Shown: positions 1 to 8,828, counted from the stretch's first letter. The stretch: DNA of 46,376 nt from Clostridiales bacterium (GCA_021202655.1 JAJQCO010000003.1:10316-56691), one strand, 5' to 3'. Numbers and translations are program-made. Notes: generated by a model not told the origin, from the letters alone.

Positions 1-62
1 ATTTTTTTGCCATAGCATACGAAAGGAGCTGCCGGTGGCAGGTCCTGTAGTTTATGCTATCA
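1..62 (+). repeat. Dispersed hairpin repeat, copy A (follows a T-tract)
   Basis: A T-run at 2-8 is followed by an imperfect palindrome. ATAGCATA near 13-20 pairs with TATGCTAT near 54-61, and GGAGCTGCC pairs with GGCAGGTCC with one mismatch. Close relatives of the left arm occur at 12181 and 16452, and its first ten bases recur at 17051. Each copy sits just 3' of a terminator T-tract or hairpin. The upstream terminator stem here would lie outside the window. It may be a small mobile palindromic element or a conserved 3' processing site; the sequence does not decide. Confidence 0.55.
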
Positions 63-75
63 GGGAGGGAATGGC

Positions 76-498
76 ATGCAGCTTGAGGACAGTATTCATT
101 TTCTGCTCACGGTCTCTCAGCATACGGTCTTTCAGCGACTGAGCCGGGAGCTTACTCCATATGATATCACCCCGTCTCAGTATGGCGTCTTAAGCTGTCT
201 CTGGTCCGCCGGAGGCGTCTGCTTTCCGAGGCAGATCGCAGAGACGCTTAGTCTGGAGACGTCTACGGTATCGGGAATCCTTGACCGGATGCAGCGGAAG
301 GAGCTGATCACGCGCGGGATCAATCAGGACAACCGCCGGGAGATTTTTGTGTCTATGACGGAAAAGGGAGAAGCGTTAAGAGAACCGCTTCAGAAGATCG
401 TTGAGAATTTAAACGACGAAATGCTGCAGGGGTTTACCGAGGAGGAACGCGCGTTCCTGAAAAAGGCGTTGCTTCGCATGGCGGAGAGGGAAGCCTGA
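76..498 (+). CDS. MarR-family winged-helix transcriptional regulator
   Basis: This is a 140-aa protein of the usual MarR length. The winged helix spans about residues 30-100. The recognition-helix region reads QIAETLSLETSTVSGILDRM, followed by a wing with the typical D-N-R-R-E pattern (about residues 86-90) and a C-terminal dimerisation helix. MarR proteins are dimeric repressors or activators that often respond to small aromatic or toxic ligands. The ATG at 76 has a GGGAGGG-type ribosome site a few bases upstream. No co-directional gene follows for 337 bases, so its target is not evident from context. The fold call is secure; the ligand is unknown. Confidence 0.88.
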   Translation: MQLEDSIHFLLTVSQHTVFQRLSRELTPYDITPSQYGVLSCLWSAGGVCFPRQIAETLSLETSTVSGILDRMQRKELITRGINQDNRREIFVSMTEKGEALREPLQKIVENLNDEMLQGFTEEERAFLKKALLRMAEREA

Positions 499-516
499 AA
501 AATATCTGAAATATTT

Positions 517-738
517 ATAGTAAACGACTATGCGCCGCTTACGCGGCGCGCCACCACGTATGAAAGTCAGCTGCTTCGCGCTTACGCGCTCCCGCAGCTG
601 CCACCGGTATTCGCAATCCGCTCGTTTTTCTTCGAAAAACGGCTACTTGCTCATACCGGCTTGGTTGCCAAATGTCTGTACGTCCTTGCGTGCGAGCACG
701 CAGTCCGTACAGCCGCTTGGCAACACTTTCATAGTAAA
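517..738. repeat. Four-hairpin structured element flanked by an 8-bp direct repeat
   Basis: Four perfect-arm hairpins follow one another. H1 pairs 532-538 with 543-549 (loop TTAC). H2 pairs 568-574 with 594-600 around an inner 578-581/586-589 stem, also with loop TTAC. H3 pairs 604-610 with 653-659, with inner stems 613-616/647-650 and 623-630/634-641. H4 pairs 664-671 with 717-724, with inner stems 676-682/706-712 and 687-693/696-702. ACTAT at 527-531 pairs with ATAGT at 731-735 and closes the set as a multibranch junction. ATAGTAAA occurs at both 517-524 and 731-738, resembling a target-site duplication. No credible protein is encoded. It could be a miniature palindromic mobile element or a structured RNA. 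Confidence 0.7.
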
Positions 739-754
739 TTTTCATTCAGAGGCA

Positions 755-783
755 TTGTGAAATGAAGTCGCTTATGGTAAACT
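755..783 (+). promoter_or_regulatory. Candidate sigma-A promoter for hisH-hisF
   Basis: TTGTGA (755-760) and TAAACT (778-783) are separated by 17 bp, about 50 bases upstream of the hisH start and just downstream of the hairpin block. Confidence 0.45.
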
Positions 784-835
784 GTGGAATAGCGGAGGCG
801 CGGGTGCGCCCTGGATTCTGGCGGGAGGAAGTTCC

Positions 836-1441
836 ATGATAGCGATTGTTGATTATGATGCGGGAAATCTGAAAAGTGTGGAGAAAGCGCTGACAGCTCT
901 GGGAGAACAGCCGACGGTCACGCGGGACGGGGAGACGATCCTTGCCGCGGACAAGGTGATTCTGCCGGGCGTCGGCGCTTTTGGCGATGCGATGGGGCGT
1001 CTGCGCCAGTATGGGCTGGTGGATGTGCTTCGCGGGGTGGCCGCGAAGGGAACGCCGTTTCTCGGGATCTGTCTGGGGCTGCAGCTTCTGTTTGAGCGCA
1101 GCGACGAGAGCGACGGCGTGGAGGGACTGGGGATTCTGCCGGGTGAGATTCTGAGGATCCCGGAATGTCCGGGCATGAAGATCCCGCATATGGGATGGAA
1201 TTCCATCGACATCCGTCCGGGCAGCCGACTGTTTTCGGGGATCCCGAACGGCTCTTATGTATATTTTGTTCATTCGTATTATCTGAAGGCGTCGGAGCCG
1301 GAGATTGTGGCCGCGACGACGGAATATATCACGCACATTCACGCGGCGGTGGAGCGGGGCAATGTCTTTGCAACCCAGTTTCATCCGGAGAAGAGCAGTG
1401 AGATCGGGCTTCAGATCCTGAAAAATTTCATCAGCCTGTAA
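836..1441 (+). CDS. hisH: Imidazole glycerol phosphate synthase, glutaminase subunit HisH
   Basis: This 201-aa class I glutamine amidotransferase has family-typical length. It releases ammonia from glutamine for HisF in histidine biosynthesis. The oxyanion strand [10 protein letters not shown] is near residue 45. The nucleophile elbow [10 protein letters not shown] holds the catalytic Cys near residue 80, and the C-terminal motif [10 protein letters not shown] supplies the His-Glu pair. A GGGAGGAAG ribosome site precedes the ATG. It lies 26 bases before hisF and is co-directional with it, so the two partner subunits are made together. The remaining his genes are not in this window. Confidence 0.96.
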   Translation: MIAIVDYDAGNLKSVEKALTALGEQPTVTRDGETILAADKVILPGVGAFGDAMGRLRQYGLVDVLRGVAAKGTPFLGICLGLQLLFERSDESDGVEGLGILPGEILRIPECPGMKIPHMGWNSIDIRPGSRLFSGIPNGSYVYFVHSYYLKASEPEIVAATTEYITHIHAAVERGNVFATQFHPEKSSEIGLQILKNFISL

Positions 1442-1467
1442 GAGCATGGCGGGAAGGAGCTTCTGAT

Positions 1468-2232
1468 ATGTTTACAAAAAGAATCATTCCCTGCCTGGAT
1501 GTGAATAACGGGCGGGTGGTGAAGGGCGTAAATTTTGTCAACCTGCGGGATGCGGGGGATCCGGTGGAGATTGCGGCGGCCTACGATAAGGCGGGCGCGG
1601 ATGAGTTGGTTTTCCTGGACATCACGGCGTCTTCGGACGCGAGGGAGACGGTGGTGGATATGGTGCGCCGGGTGGCCGAAAAAGTATTTATCCCGTTTAC
1701 GGTTGGAGGCGGCATCCGGACGGTGGAGGATTTTCGGAAGATCCTGCGCGAGGGCGCGGATAAGATTTCCGTGAATTCTGCGGCGATTAACCGGCCGGAG
1801 CTGATCTCGGAGGCGGCGGATAAGTTCGGTCGCCAGTGCGTGGTGGTGGCGATCGACGCGCGCCGGAGAGCGGACGGTTCCGGCTGGAATGTATTCAAGA
1901 ACGGCGGCCGGATTGATACGGGACTGGACGCGGTCGAGTGGGCGAAACGGGCGGATGCGCTCGGCGCGGGCGAGATTCTGCTGACGAGCATGGACTGTGA
2001 CGGTACGAAGGCAGGTTACGATAATGAGCTGACTGCGCGGATCGCCGAGCAGGTGTCTGTGCCGGTCATCGCCTCCGGCGGAGCGGGGACGATGAAACAT
2101 TTTTACGATGCGCTGACGGCCGGGAAGGCGGACGCGGCTCTTGCGGCATCCCTTTTCCATTATAAGGAGCTGGAGATCTGCGACCTGAAGCGATATCTGC
2201 GCGGTCGGGGCATTTCCGTGCGAATGAATTAA
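1468..2232 (+). CDS. hisF: Imidazole glycerol phosphate synthase, cyclase subunit HisF
   Basis: This 254-aa TIM barrel is full length. It uses ammonia channelled from HisH to convert PRFAR to IGP and AICAR. The N-terminal [20 protein letters not shown] carries the catalytic Asp of strand 1 (CLDV). The phosphate-binding loops are TVGGGIR (about residue 80) and ASGGAG (about residue 225), and the second catalytic Asp lies in [15 protein letters not shown]. It follows hisH directly. Downstream, ung starts after 58 bases and may be co-transcribed. Confidence 0.97.
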   Translation: MFTKRIIPCLDVNNGRVVKGVNFVNLRDAGDPVEIAAAYDKAGADELVFLDITASSDARETVVDMVRRVAEKVFIPFTVGGGIRTVEDFRKILREGADKISVNSAAINRPELISEAADKFGRQCVVVAIDARRRADGSGWNVFKNGGRIDTGLDAVEWAKRADALGAGEILLTSMDCDGTKAGYDNELTARIAEQVSVPVIASGGAGTMKHFYDALTAGKADAALAASLFHYKELEICDLKRYLRGRGISVRMN

Positions 2233-2290
2233 GCTGGCGGCCGGGATTCCGGATGAAATGGATCAAAAACGGCAGGAAGGAGAGACGACG

Positions 2291-2998
2291 ATGGGGGCGA
2301 TTGCAAACGACTGGCTGGAGCCTTTGAGGCCGGAGTTTGGGAAACCGTATTACAGGGAGCTTTATAATAAGGTACGTGAGGAATATTCGACGCGTCAGTG
2401 TTTCCCGGACGCGAACGACATTTTTAATGCATTTGAATTTACCCCTCTTTCCGAGGTGAAGGTAGTGATTCTGGGACAGGATCCCTATCACAATGTGGGG
2501 CAGGCTCATGGTCTGTGTTTTTCGGTGAAGCCGGATGTGGAAATTCCGCCGTCCCTGGTGAATATCTATCAGGAGCTTCACGATGATCTGGGCTGTTATA
2601 TTCCGGATAACGGATATCTGGTGAAGTGGGCGAAGCAGGGGGTTATGCTCTTAAATACCGTTCTGACCGTGCGGGCGCACGCGGCAAATTCTCACCGCGG
2701 GATTGGCTGGGAGGAATTCACGGACGCGGCGATCCGCATCCTGAATGAACAGGATCGCCCGATGGTATTCATTCTCTGGGGGCGTCCGGCGCAGAGAAAG
2801 AAGATAATGCTGACGAATCCGAAGCATCTGGTTTTAGAAGCGCCGCACCCGAGCCCGCTGTCTGCGCACCGCGGTTTTTTCGGCAGCCGTCCGTTCTCGA
2901 AGACAAATGCGTATCTGGAGGAACACGGACTGACGCCGATCGACTGGCAGATTGAGAATGTCGGCCGCGGTTTGCCGGGTGGGAATGATAACAGATAA
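2291..2998 (+). CDS. ung: Uracil-DNA glycosylase, family 1
   Basis: This 235-aa enzyme excises uracil from DNA in base-excision repair. The catalytic water-activating loop GQDPYHNVGQAHGLCFSV is near residue 62. The LLNTVLTV segment contains the uracil-binding Asn, and the DNA-intercalation loop is HPSPLSAHRGFFGSRPFS. All family-1 signature residues are present. I chose the ATG at 2291 because AAGGAGAG precedes it by six bases. An in-frame ATG at 2258 has no ribosome site and would add an atypical N-terminus. Confidence 0.96.
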   Translation: MGAIANDWLEPLRPEFGKPYYRELYNKVREEYSTRQCFPDANDIFNAFEFTPLSEVKVVILGQDPYHNVGQAHGLCFSVKPDVEIPPSLVNIYQELHDDLGCYIPDNGYLVKWAKQGVMLLNTVLTVRAHAANSHRGIGWEEFTDAAIRILNEQDRPMVFILWGRPAQRKKIMLTNPKHLVLEAPHPSPLSAHRGFFGSRPFSKTNAYLEEHGLTPIDWQIENVGRGLPGGNDNR

Positions 2999-3010
2999 AA
3001 GGAGACTGAG

Positions 3011-3838
3011 ATGATAGAATGTTTGAAGGTCATTGTGCTTGGCATTGTGGAGGGCTTTACGGAATGGCTCCCGATCAGCAGCACAGGCCATATGATTCTG
3101 GTGGATGAACTGATTCGCCTGAATGTGACGGAGGATTTCAGAACGGTCTTTCTGGTGGTGATCCAGCTGGGGGCGATTCTGGCGGTGGTCGTCCTGTATT
3201 TTCGCAGGCTGAATCCGTTTGATCCCGGGAAGACGTCAAAGCAGAAGTGGGCGACGGTTCGTCTGTGGGTGAAGATCGTCATCGCCTGTATCCCGGCGGC
3301 TGTGTTCGGCCTGCTTTTAGACGACTGGATGGACGCTCACCTGTACAATGGCTGGGTGGTTGCGGCGATGCTGATTGTCTACGGCATTCTTTTCCTGATG
3401 ATAGAAGACCGGAATCGGGGCAGAGAGTTTCGGATCCAGAGGGTGACACAGATCAGCTATCAGACGGCGCTTTTCATCGGCCTGTTTCAGGTTTTGTCCC
3501 TGGTGCCGGGTACGTCCCGTTCAGGCGCGACGATTCTGGGCGCGATGATCCTTGGCTGTTCCCGAAGCGCGGCGGCGGAATTCTCTTTCTTTCTGGGGAT
3601 CCCGGTTATGTTTGGCGCGAGTCTTCTGAAGCTGGTGAAATTCGGGCTTGCGTTCTCAGGGCTGGAGCTGTTTTATCTGCTTTTGGGTATGGTAATTGCC
3701 TTTGGCGTGTCTGTCGTGTCCATCCGCTTTCTGATGGGCTTTATCCGGCAGAATGATTTCAAACCGTTTGGATATTACCGGATTGTGCTGGGTGTGATTG
3801 TGCTGGCATATTTTACCGTGCAGACACTGCTGGCGTAG
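3011..3838 (+). CDS. uppP: Undecaprenyl-diphosphatase UppP (BacA family)
   Basis: This 275-aa integral membrane protein has about eight hydrophobic segments. It dephosphorylates undecaprenyl pyrophosphate to recycle the lipid carrier for peptidoglycan, and overexpression gives bacitracin tolerance. Signatures are [18 protein letters not shown] at residues 12-29 (catalytic Glu and Ser/His) and [16 protein letters not shown] near residue 165 (the Arg-containing second motif). It lies 12 bases after ung and converges with the minus-strand gene ending at 3845, with almost no gap. Confidence 0.96.
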   Translation: MIECLKVIVLGIVEGFTEWLPISSTGHMILVDELIRLNVTEDFRTVFLVVIQLGAILAVVVLYFRRLNPFDPGKTSKQKWATVRLWVKIVIACIPAAVFGLLLDDWMDAHLYNGWVVAAMLIVYGILFLMIEDRNRGREFRIQRVTQISYQTALFIGLFQVLSLVPGTSRSGATILGAMILGCSRSAAAEFSFFLGIPVMFGASLLKLVKFGLAFSGLELFYLLLGMVIAFGVSVVSIRFLMGFIRQNDFKPFGYYRIVLGVIVLAYFTVQTLLA

Positions 3839-3844
3839 CTTCGG

Positions 3845-4198
3845 TCAGCGCTCCGGCTCGACAACGCGAACAATCAGACGGTTTGGCAGGCAGACGATCA
3901 TCTCCCCGTTTTGGGAGATACGGCCCTCGTTTACACAGATATGATCCGGGCAGCTGGCTTCTGTGATCCGGGCGCTGCCTTCGTGGATGACGAGATGGTT
4001 GGAGCCGCCGGACCAGGTTTCAAGGATGGTATCGACCTCGTCGTCCAGGCGGTAGGTCGCGACGACAGAGCCGTCCACGGAAACCTCCACGCGGGCAGCC
4101 GGTCTCTGGCGGATGATGAAATTAGCCAGGGCGCCGACTGCGGCGATGACAAGGATGGCAACGATCAGGATGAAATCCTTTCGGGTAAATTTTTTCAT
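3845..4198 (-). CDS. NusG domain II-containing membrane-anchored protein
   Basis: This 117-aa protein has a basic N-terminus, one transmembrane helix (about residues 10-28) and an extracytoplasmic beta domain of the stand-alone NusG-II type. The conserved C-P-D-H-I-C-V-x-x-G-x-I pattern sits near residues 82-93, followed by a short basic-flanked C-terminal strand (IVCLPNRLIVRV). Stand-alone NusG-II proteins have no established function. In Firmicutes they frequently neighbour Gx transporters and ApbE/FMN-binding proteins, as here. The gene is divergent from the Gx transporter at 4335. Confidence 0.85.
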   Translation of the reverse strand: MKKFTRKDFILIVAILVIAAVGALANFIIRQRPAARVEVSVDGSVVATYRLDDEVDTILETWSGGSNHLVIHEGSARITEASCPDHICVNEGRISQNGEMIVCLPNRLIVRVVEPER

Positions 4199-4237
4199 AG
4201 ATAAGGAAACCTCTTTCTCTTGTTCGTTATCAGTGTA

Positions 4238-4248
4238 TCACAATGTGA
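4238..4248. promoter_or_regulatory. Perfect palindrome in a divergent intergenic region
   Basis: TCACAATGTGA is an 11-bp perfect inverted repeat about 40 bases upstream of the minus-strand NusG-II gene and 87 bases upstream of the plus-strand Gx transporter gene. It is a possible operator serving one or both. I cannot name the regulator. Confidence 0.3.
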
Positions 4249-4334
4249 AAAAAGCCGCAACGGAAAACCGGTGACAGGCGGATGGATAGGCGGATCGCGG
4301 GCAGGAAAATATGGAATTGAGGAGGAATGAGAGC

Positions 4335-4853
4335 ATGAAGAAAGACGGCCATGGAGCCAGGGCGGCAGCGCTTTACGGGATGCTGATCGCCCTGGCCTTT
4401 ATTTTCAGCTATATCGAATCGCTGTTTCCGATGCCGGTTCCGATTCCGGGTGTGAAGCTGGGACTGGCGAATCTGGTAAACGTCGTGGGACTGTATACGG
4501 TGGGCGCCGCCGGGACGGCGGCGGTATCGCTTCTGCGCATTGTGATGGTTGGTTTTACCTTCAGCAATCCGGGAAGTATGCTGTATTCTCTGTCTGGGGG
4601 CGTTCTGAGCCTGCTTGTTATGATTCTGATGAAGAAGACCGGGGGCTTTGGCAAGGTCGGCGTCAGTGTGATGGGAGGGATTTTTCACAACATTGGCCAG
4701 CTGGGAATGGCGGCTCTGATTACGAATACCGTCGGCATCTTCTCCTATCTGCCGGTTCTGCTGGTGGCGGGCGTCATAACCGGAGCCGTGATCGGGCTTG
4801 TCGGCGGGCTGGTGGTGGAGCGCATTGCACCAGTGGTGACGCGGATGAGGTAA
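4335..4853 (+). CDS. Gx transporter family membrane protein
   Basis: This 172-aa, strongly hydrophobic protein has about five membrane segments. It matches the family formerly annotated as heptaprenyl diphosphate synthase component I and now called Gx transporter. Typical features are the early ALYGMLIALAFIFSYIESLF helix, PVPGVKLGLANLVNVV-like loop residues (PIPGVKLGLANLVN) and SNPGSMLYSLSGG in the middle. The substrate is unproven; ECF-like or redox-cofactor-linked roles are suggested by frequent ApbE/FMN-binding neighbours. The start at 4335 is preceded by GAGGAGG ten bases upstream. The earlier ATG at 4326 lies too close to that site. Confidence 0.82.
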   Translation: MKKDGHGARAAALYGMLIALAFIFSYIESLFPMPVPIPGVKLGLANLVNVVGLYTVGAAGTAAVSLLRIVMVGFTFSNPGSMLYSLSGGVLSLLVMILMKKTGGFGKVGVSVMGGIFHNIGQLGMAALITNTVGIFSYLPVLLVAGVITGAVIGLVGGLVVERIAPVVTRMR

Positions 4854-4918
4854 CCGACCGGGACATGCTTCTTCCATTCACAAGGGATTCTCTGTGGACG
4901 GTTCAGGGATATTGATGT

Positions 4919-4947
4919 TTGAAATTTGTCGAAAACAGAGTTATATT
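4919..4947 (+). promoter_or_regulatory. Sigma-A promoter for the acetolactate synthase gene
   Basis: TTGAAA (4919-4924) and TATATT (4942-4947) are separated by 17 bp. The expected transcript start near 4954 supports translation from the ATG at 4994. Confidence 0.6.
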
Positions 4948-4993
4948 TCCATCGACAGGAGATTTTCTGACAGGTGTCGGAGGGAATGAAAAG

Positions 4994-6664
4994 ATGGAAA
5001 TGAAGAAAGAGAGAAATGCAGCCGATCTTCTGGTGGAATGCCTGGAAGAAGAGGGCGTAGAATATGTTTTCGGAATTCCGGGAGAGGAAAATCTGGCGGT
5101 GATGAATGCCATTGACGCGTCTCCGATTCGTTTTATCACGACCAGGCATGAGCAGGGCGCGGCGTTTATGGCGGACGTCTATGGGCGTCTGACCGGCAAG
5201 GCGGGCGTGTGCCTGGCGACGCTTGGCCCAGGCGCGACAAATCTGGTGACCGGCGTGGCGGATGCGGACAGCGACGGAGCTCCGTTGGTAGCGATCACCG
5301 GACAGGTGGGGACGGAGCGGATGCACATCACCGGACATCAGTTCCTGGATCTGACGAAGATGTTTGAGCCGATCACGAAGCGGACGAAGATGGTGGTGCG
5401 CCCGGATACGGTGAATGAGATCGTGCGTCTGGCGTTCAAATACGCGGAGAGCGAGAAGCCGGGTGCGACCCATATCGATCTTCCGGTCAATATAGCGAAG
5501 ATGCCGGTGACGGAGAATGATGTGCCGATGCATAAGAAGGTTCCGGCCAAGGAATTCGCGGAGCTGGATACAGTGGAGGATGCGGCCGGACTGATCTTCC
5601 AGGCAAAGAATCCGGTCATTCTGGCGGGCTGCGGCGTGGTGCGTGGTCGCGCCTCAAAGGAGCTTACGGAGTTTGCGACGCGCTTGAAGATCCCGGTTGT
5701 TCACACGATGATGGCAAAGGGCGTGATTCCGTTTGACAATGAGTACTCCATGTGGACCATCGGAATCCCGCAGAGAGATTACCAGAATAAGCTGCTGGAG
5801 AATTCAGATCTGGTCATTGCGGTCGGCTATGACCTGGTAGAATTTGCCCCGTCGAAATGGAACGGACAGGGCAGGATTCCCATCGTCCATATTGATATGA
5901 GGGCGGCTCATATCAACAAGCATTACGAGCCGAAGGTGGAGGTCGTCGGTGATATCGCAGACTCTCTGATGCAGATTCTCAGGCGGACGTCCCGGACCGG
6001 AGAACCGGAGATGGCTCGTCGGATCAAGAAGCAGATGATGGAGGAGCATATGGCCTATGCGTCGGACGACTCCTTCCCGATGAAGCCGCAGCGCATCCTG
6101 TATGACGTGCGGAAGGTGCTGGGCAGAGAGGACATTCTGATCTCGGATGTCGGCGCCCATAAGATGTGGATTGCCCGGCATTATCATTGCTATGAGCCGA
6201 ATACCTGCATCATTTCCAACGGATTTGCAACCATGGGCATCGCGGTGCCCGGCGCGATCGGCGCGAAGCTCGTCTATCCGGACCGGCGGGTGCTGGCGAT
6301 CAGCGGGGACGGCGGCTTCATGATGAACTGTCAGGAACTGGAGACGGCGAGGCGTGAAGGAATTCCGTTTGTGACGCTGATCTTTGAGGATTCCAGCTAT
6401 GGCCTGATTAAGTGGAAGCAGATGGATCAGTACGGTAAGAGCTGCTGTGTCGATTTTACCAATCCGGATTTTGTGAAATTCGCCGAGAGTATGGGCTGCA
6501 TCGGTTACCGGATTGAGAAGGCGGCGGATCTGATTCCGACGCTTGAGAAGGCGTTCGAACAGACGGTGCCGGTCATCATCGACTGCCCGGTCGATTACTC
6601 GGAGAACACGAAGCTCACTGCGCACTTAAAGGAGCTGATGGCACAGCTTTCGCAGCAGATGTAG
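4994..6664 (+). CDS. alsS: Acetolactate synthase, catabolic AlsS-like (ThDP enzyme)
   Basis: This 556-aa ThDP enzyme condenses two pyruvates to 2-acetolactate plus CO2. It has an N-terminal PYR domain with the catalytic Glu in TRHEQGAAFMADVYGRL (about residue 50), a central domain, and a C-terminal PP domain with the ThDP/Mg motif SGDGGFMMNCQELETA (about residue 435). The sequence tracks the FAD-independent AlsS type, including GYDLVEFAPSKWN and the ending VIIDCPVDYSEN. No small regulatory subunit and no acetolactate decarboxylase gene lie nearby, so flux to acetoin versus branched-chain amino acids is open. The start at 4994 follows GGAGGGAATG. It is a single-gene unit with its own promoter and terminator. 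Confidence 0.86.
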   Translation: MEMKKERNAADLLVECLEEEGVEYVFGIPGEENLAVMNAIDASPIRFITTRHEQGAAFMADVYGRLTGKAGVCLATLGPGATNLVTGVADADSDGAPLVAITGQVGTERMHITGHQFLDLTKMFEPITKRTKMVVRPDTVNEIVRLAFKYAESEKPGATHIDLPVNIAKMPVTENDVPMHKKVPAKEFAELDTVEDAAGLIFQAKNPVILAGCGVVRGRASKELTEFATRLKIPVVHTMMAKGVIPFDNEYSMWTIGIPQRDYQNKLLENSDLVIAVGYDLVEFAPSKWNGQGRIPIVHIDMRAAHINKHYEPKVEVVGDIADSLMQILRRTSRTGEPEMARRIKKQMMEEHMAYASDDSFPMKPQRILYDVRKVLGREDILISDVGAHKMWIARHYHCYEPNTCIISNGFATMGIAVPGAIGAKLVYPDRRVLAISGDGGFMMNCQELETARREGIPFVTLIFEDSSYGLIKWKQMDQYGKSCCVDFTNPDFVKFAESMGCIGYRIEKAADLIPTLEKAFEQTVPVIIDCPVDYSENTKLTAHLKELMAQLSQQM

Positions 6665-6697
6665 AAAAAGGGACTTGATCTGCATGCCAGGACATGG

Positions 6698-6734
6698 AAA
6701 AACGGAATGATGGACTTTGCATCATTCCGTTTTT
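6698..6734 (+). terminator. Rho-independent terminator after acetolactate synthase
   Basis: A perfect 15-bp stem (6698-6712 with 720-734 of the same block) around a seven-base loop ends in a run of five T. Confidence 0.88.
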
Positions 6735-6797
6735 GTGTTATCATAGGGGATGTGCAGGAAAGCAAAGAGACAGATTCTGGGAGAATGGTGGCGGATC

Positions 6798-7841
6798 ATG
6801 AGACGACAAAGATGGATCCTCGTGCTGGCGGTCATGTGGCTGTTAGCCGGTTGCGCCGGGAAACATGCGGCGCTGACAGAGTATCATGCGCAGTATTTTG
6901 ATTATTTTGATACCTTTACGACCGTGACGATTTATGCGGAAAGTGAGGAGGCCTTTGCGGAGTATGAGACTCTGATCCGCGAGGAGATGGATGCGTGTCA
7001 TAAGCTGTCTGATATCTATCACACCTATGACGGCATGAATAATGTAAAGACGGTCAATGACCATGCAGGCCTTGCGCCGGTGCAGGTGGAGCAGACGCTG
7101 CTCGATCTGCTGTTATACGCGCGGGAGGAATATGAGGTAACCGGCGGCCGGATGAATGTGGCGATGGGAAGCGTGCTTTCCATCTGGCACGAATACCGGG
7201 AGAGAGGGACGGCGGATCCGGATCACGCCGCGATCCCGGACATGGCGGAGTTAGAGCGGGCGGCGGCGCATACAGACATGGATGATATGGTGATCGATGA
7301 GGAAGCATCGACGGTATATCTGGCAGATCCGGAGATGAGCCTGGATCTTGGCGCGGTGGCGAAGGGATTTGCGGCGGAGCAGGTAGCCGGGAAGCTCAAG
7401 GAGGCAGGGGTGACCTCGGCGCTTTTAAGCCTTGGCGGGAATGTCCGGACGATCGGCGCGAAGCCGGATGGCAGTCCGTGGCGCGTGGGAATTCAGAATC
7501 CGGATGAGGCATCTGAGATGTCTTACATCCATGCGGTAGATGTCAACGACAAAAGCCTGGTGACCAGCGGGACATATCAGCGCTATTATGAGGTGGACGG
7601 GGTGCGTTAGCACCATATTATTCACCCGGATACGCTGATGCCGTGGGACAGATATGTCTCGGTGACGATTCTGTGTGAGGACAGCGGCCGCGCGGACGCC
7701 CTTTCTACCGCGGTGTTCAATATGGATCCGGATGAGGGGCTGGCTTTTATTGAATCACAGGAGGGCGTGGAAGCGCTGTGGATTTTTGCGGACGGGAGCG
7801 AGATGGAGAGCTCCGGGATGGGAGAGTATGTGGAGCAGTAG
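6798..7841 (+). pseudogene. apbE: ApbE-type FAD:protein FMN transferase, interrupted by an in-frame TAG
   Basis: ApbE covalently attaches FMN to Thr residues of extracytoplasmic redox proteins. The frame gives a lipoprotein signal (MRRQRWILVLAVMWLLAGC, lipobox Cys at 19). It continues with the F-D-T-F-T-T-V segment, the GGRMNVAMG region, the LDLGAVAKGFAAEQ nucleotide-binding block and LLSLGGNVRTIG. Codon 271 (7608-7610) is TAG, exactly where family members have Tyr in the G-K/R-Y-H-H-I-I-x-P motif. The same frame continues with HHIIHPDTLMPWDRYVSVTIL to a normal end at 7841, giving 347 codons in all, a standard length. The truncated product would lack the metal- and FAD-proximal C-terminal region. 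This is either a nonsense mutation or a sequence error. I chose the start for the signal peptide. Confidence 0.82.
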
Positions 7842-7898
7842 CCGGTCATGGAGTCCGTCGCATGAGAAGGAAAAAGAACAGGGAAGGACAGGACATTC

Positions 7899-8795
7899 AT
7901 GAGACAAAGGACGAGTGTGAGGAGCAGCCTGCTTCTGGTGCTGACAGCTCTTATCTGGGGGATTGCCTTTGTGGCGCAGAGTGAGGCCATGCATGACGTG
8001 GGCTCCTTTACCTTTAACGGCTGTCGGTTTGTGGTCGGGGGCATGGTGCTGATCCCGGTGATTCTGCTGCTTCGAAGAAGAGGCGGAGGAGCCCGCGGAC
8101 GGGACGGACGAAGGCGCATGCATACGGCGGTTGTCGGCGGAATCTGCTGCGGGTTGTGCCTTTGTCTGGCGAGCAGCCTGCAGCAGTTTGGAATCGCGCA
8201 GACTACCGTCGGGAAGGCCGGATTTATCACGGCGCTTTATATTGTGATTGTGCCGCTCCTGGAGATATTTCTGGGGAAGCGGATTGGCAGGAATGTCTGG
8301 ATTAGCGTGCTGATCGCCGCGCTGGGGATGTACCTGCTCTGTATCAGAGAAGGATTTTCTGTTGGCCGGGGAGATCTGCTGGTCTTTTTCTGTGCCATTG
8401 TCTTCTCGTTCCATATTCTGGTGATTGATCACTTTTCGCCCCGGGCGGACGGGCTGGTCATCTCCTGTGTGCAGTTCCTGACCGCGGGGATCATTTCCTG
8501 GATCCTGACAGGACTTTTTGAGAGGCCGACCGTGGGGGCGATCGCGGCGGCGACCGTTCCGATCCTGTACGCAGGCGTGGTGTCCTGCGGCGTGGGCTAT
8601 ACGCTGCAGGTTGTGGCGCAGAAGGACGTCGATCCGACGATCGCCTCGCTGCTCATGAGCCTGGAATCGGTGTTTTCCCTTCTCGCAGGCTGGGTGATTC
8701 TCGGCCAGCGCCTTTCCGGAAGAGAGCTGGGCGGCTGCGCGCTGGTTTTTGCCGCCATTGTGCTGGCACAGCTGGCGCCGGAGAGATGCTGTTAG
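7899..8795 (+). CDS. EamA/DMT-family membrane transporter
   Basis: This 298-aa protein has ten predicted membrane helices arranged as two EamA repeats (about residues 5-140 and 150-295). Family features are the opening LLLVLTALIWGIAFVAQ, the first-repeat end GLCLCLASSLQQFGIAQTTVGKAGFITALYIVIVPLLE, and the closing SLESVFSLLAGWVILGQRL, where the Glu-containing helix is conserved. DMT proteins export or import amino acids and other small metabolites; the substrate cannot be assigned. It begins 57 bases after the apbE frame and is followed by a separate promoter for scfA. Confidence 0.87.
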   Translation: MRQRTSVRSSLLLVLTALIWGIAFVAQSEAMHDVGSFTFNGCRFVVGGMVLIPVILLLRRRGGGARGRDGRRRMHTAVVGGICCGLCLCLASSLQQFGIAQTTVGKAGFITALYIVIVPLLEIFLGKRIGRNVWISVLIAALGMYLLCIREGFSVGRGDLLVFFCAIVFSFHILVIDHFSPRADGLVISCVQFLTAGIISWILTGLFERPTVGAIAAATVPILYAGVVSCGVGYTLQVVAQKDVDPTIASLLMSLESVFSLLAGWVILGQRLSGRELGGCALVFAAIVLAQLAPERCC

Positions 8796-8828
8796 CTTTT
8801 GCCCGTAGCTTTTGCCCGGAACAAGTGC

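Noticed and set aside
539-760. Short open frames on both strands within the hairpin block
   Set aside because: They are produced by the palindromic sequence itself and have no ribosome site or protein-like composition.
7608-7610. Pyrrolysine at the TAG of apbE
   Set aside because: TAG ends several other genes in the window, no pyl genes are seen, and the family has Tyr here, one base away from TAG.
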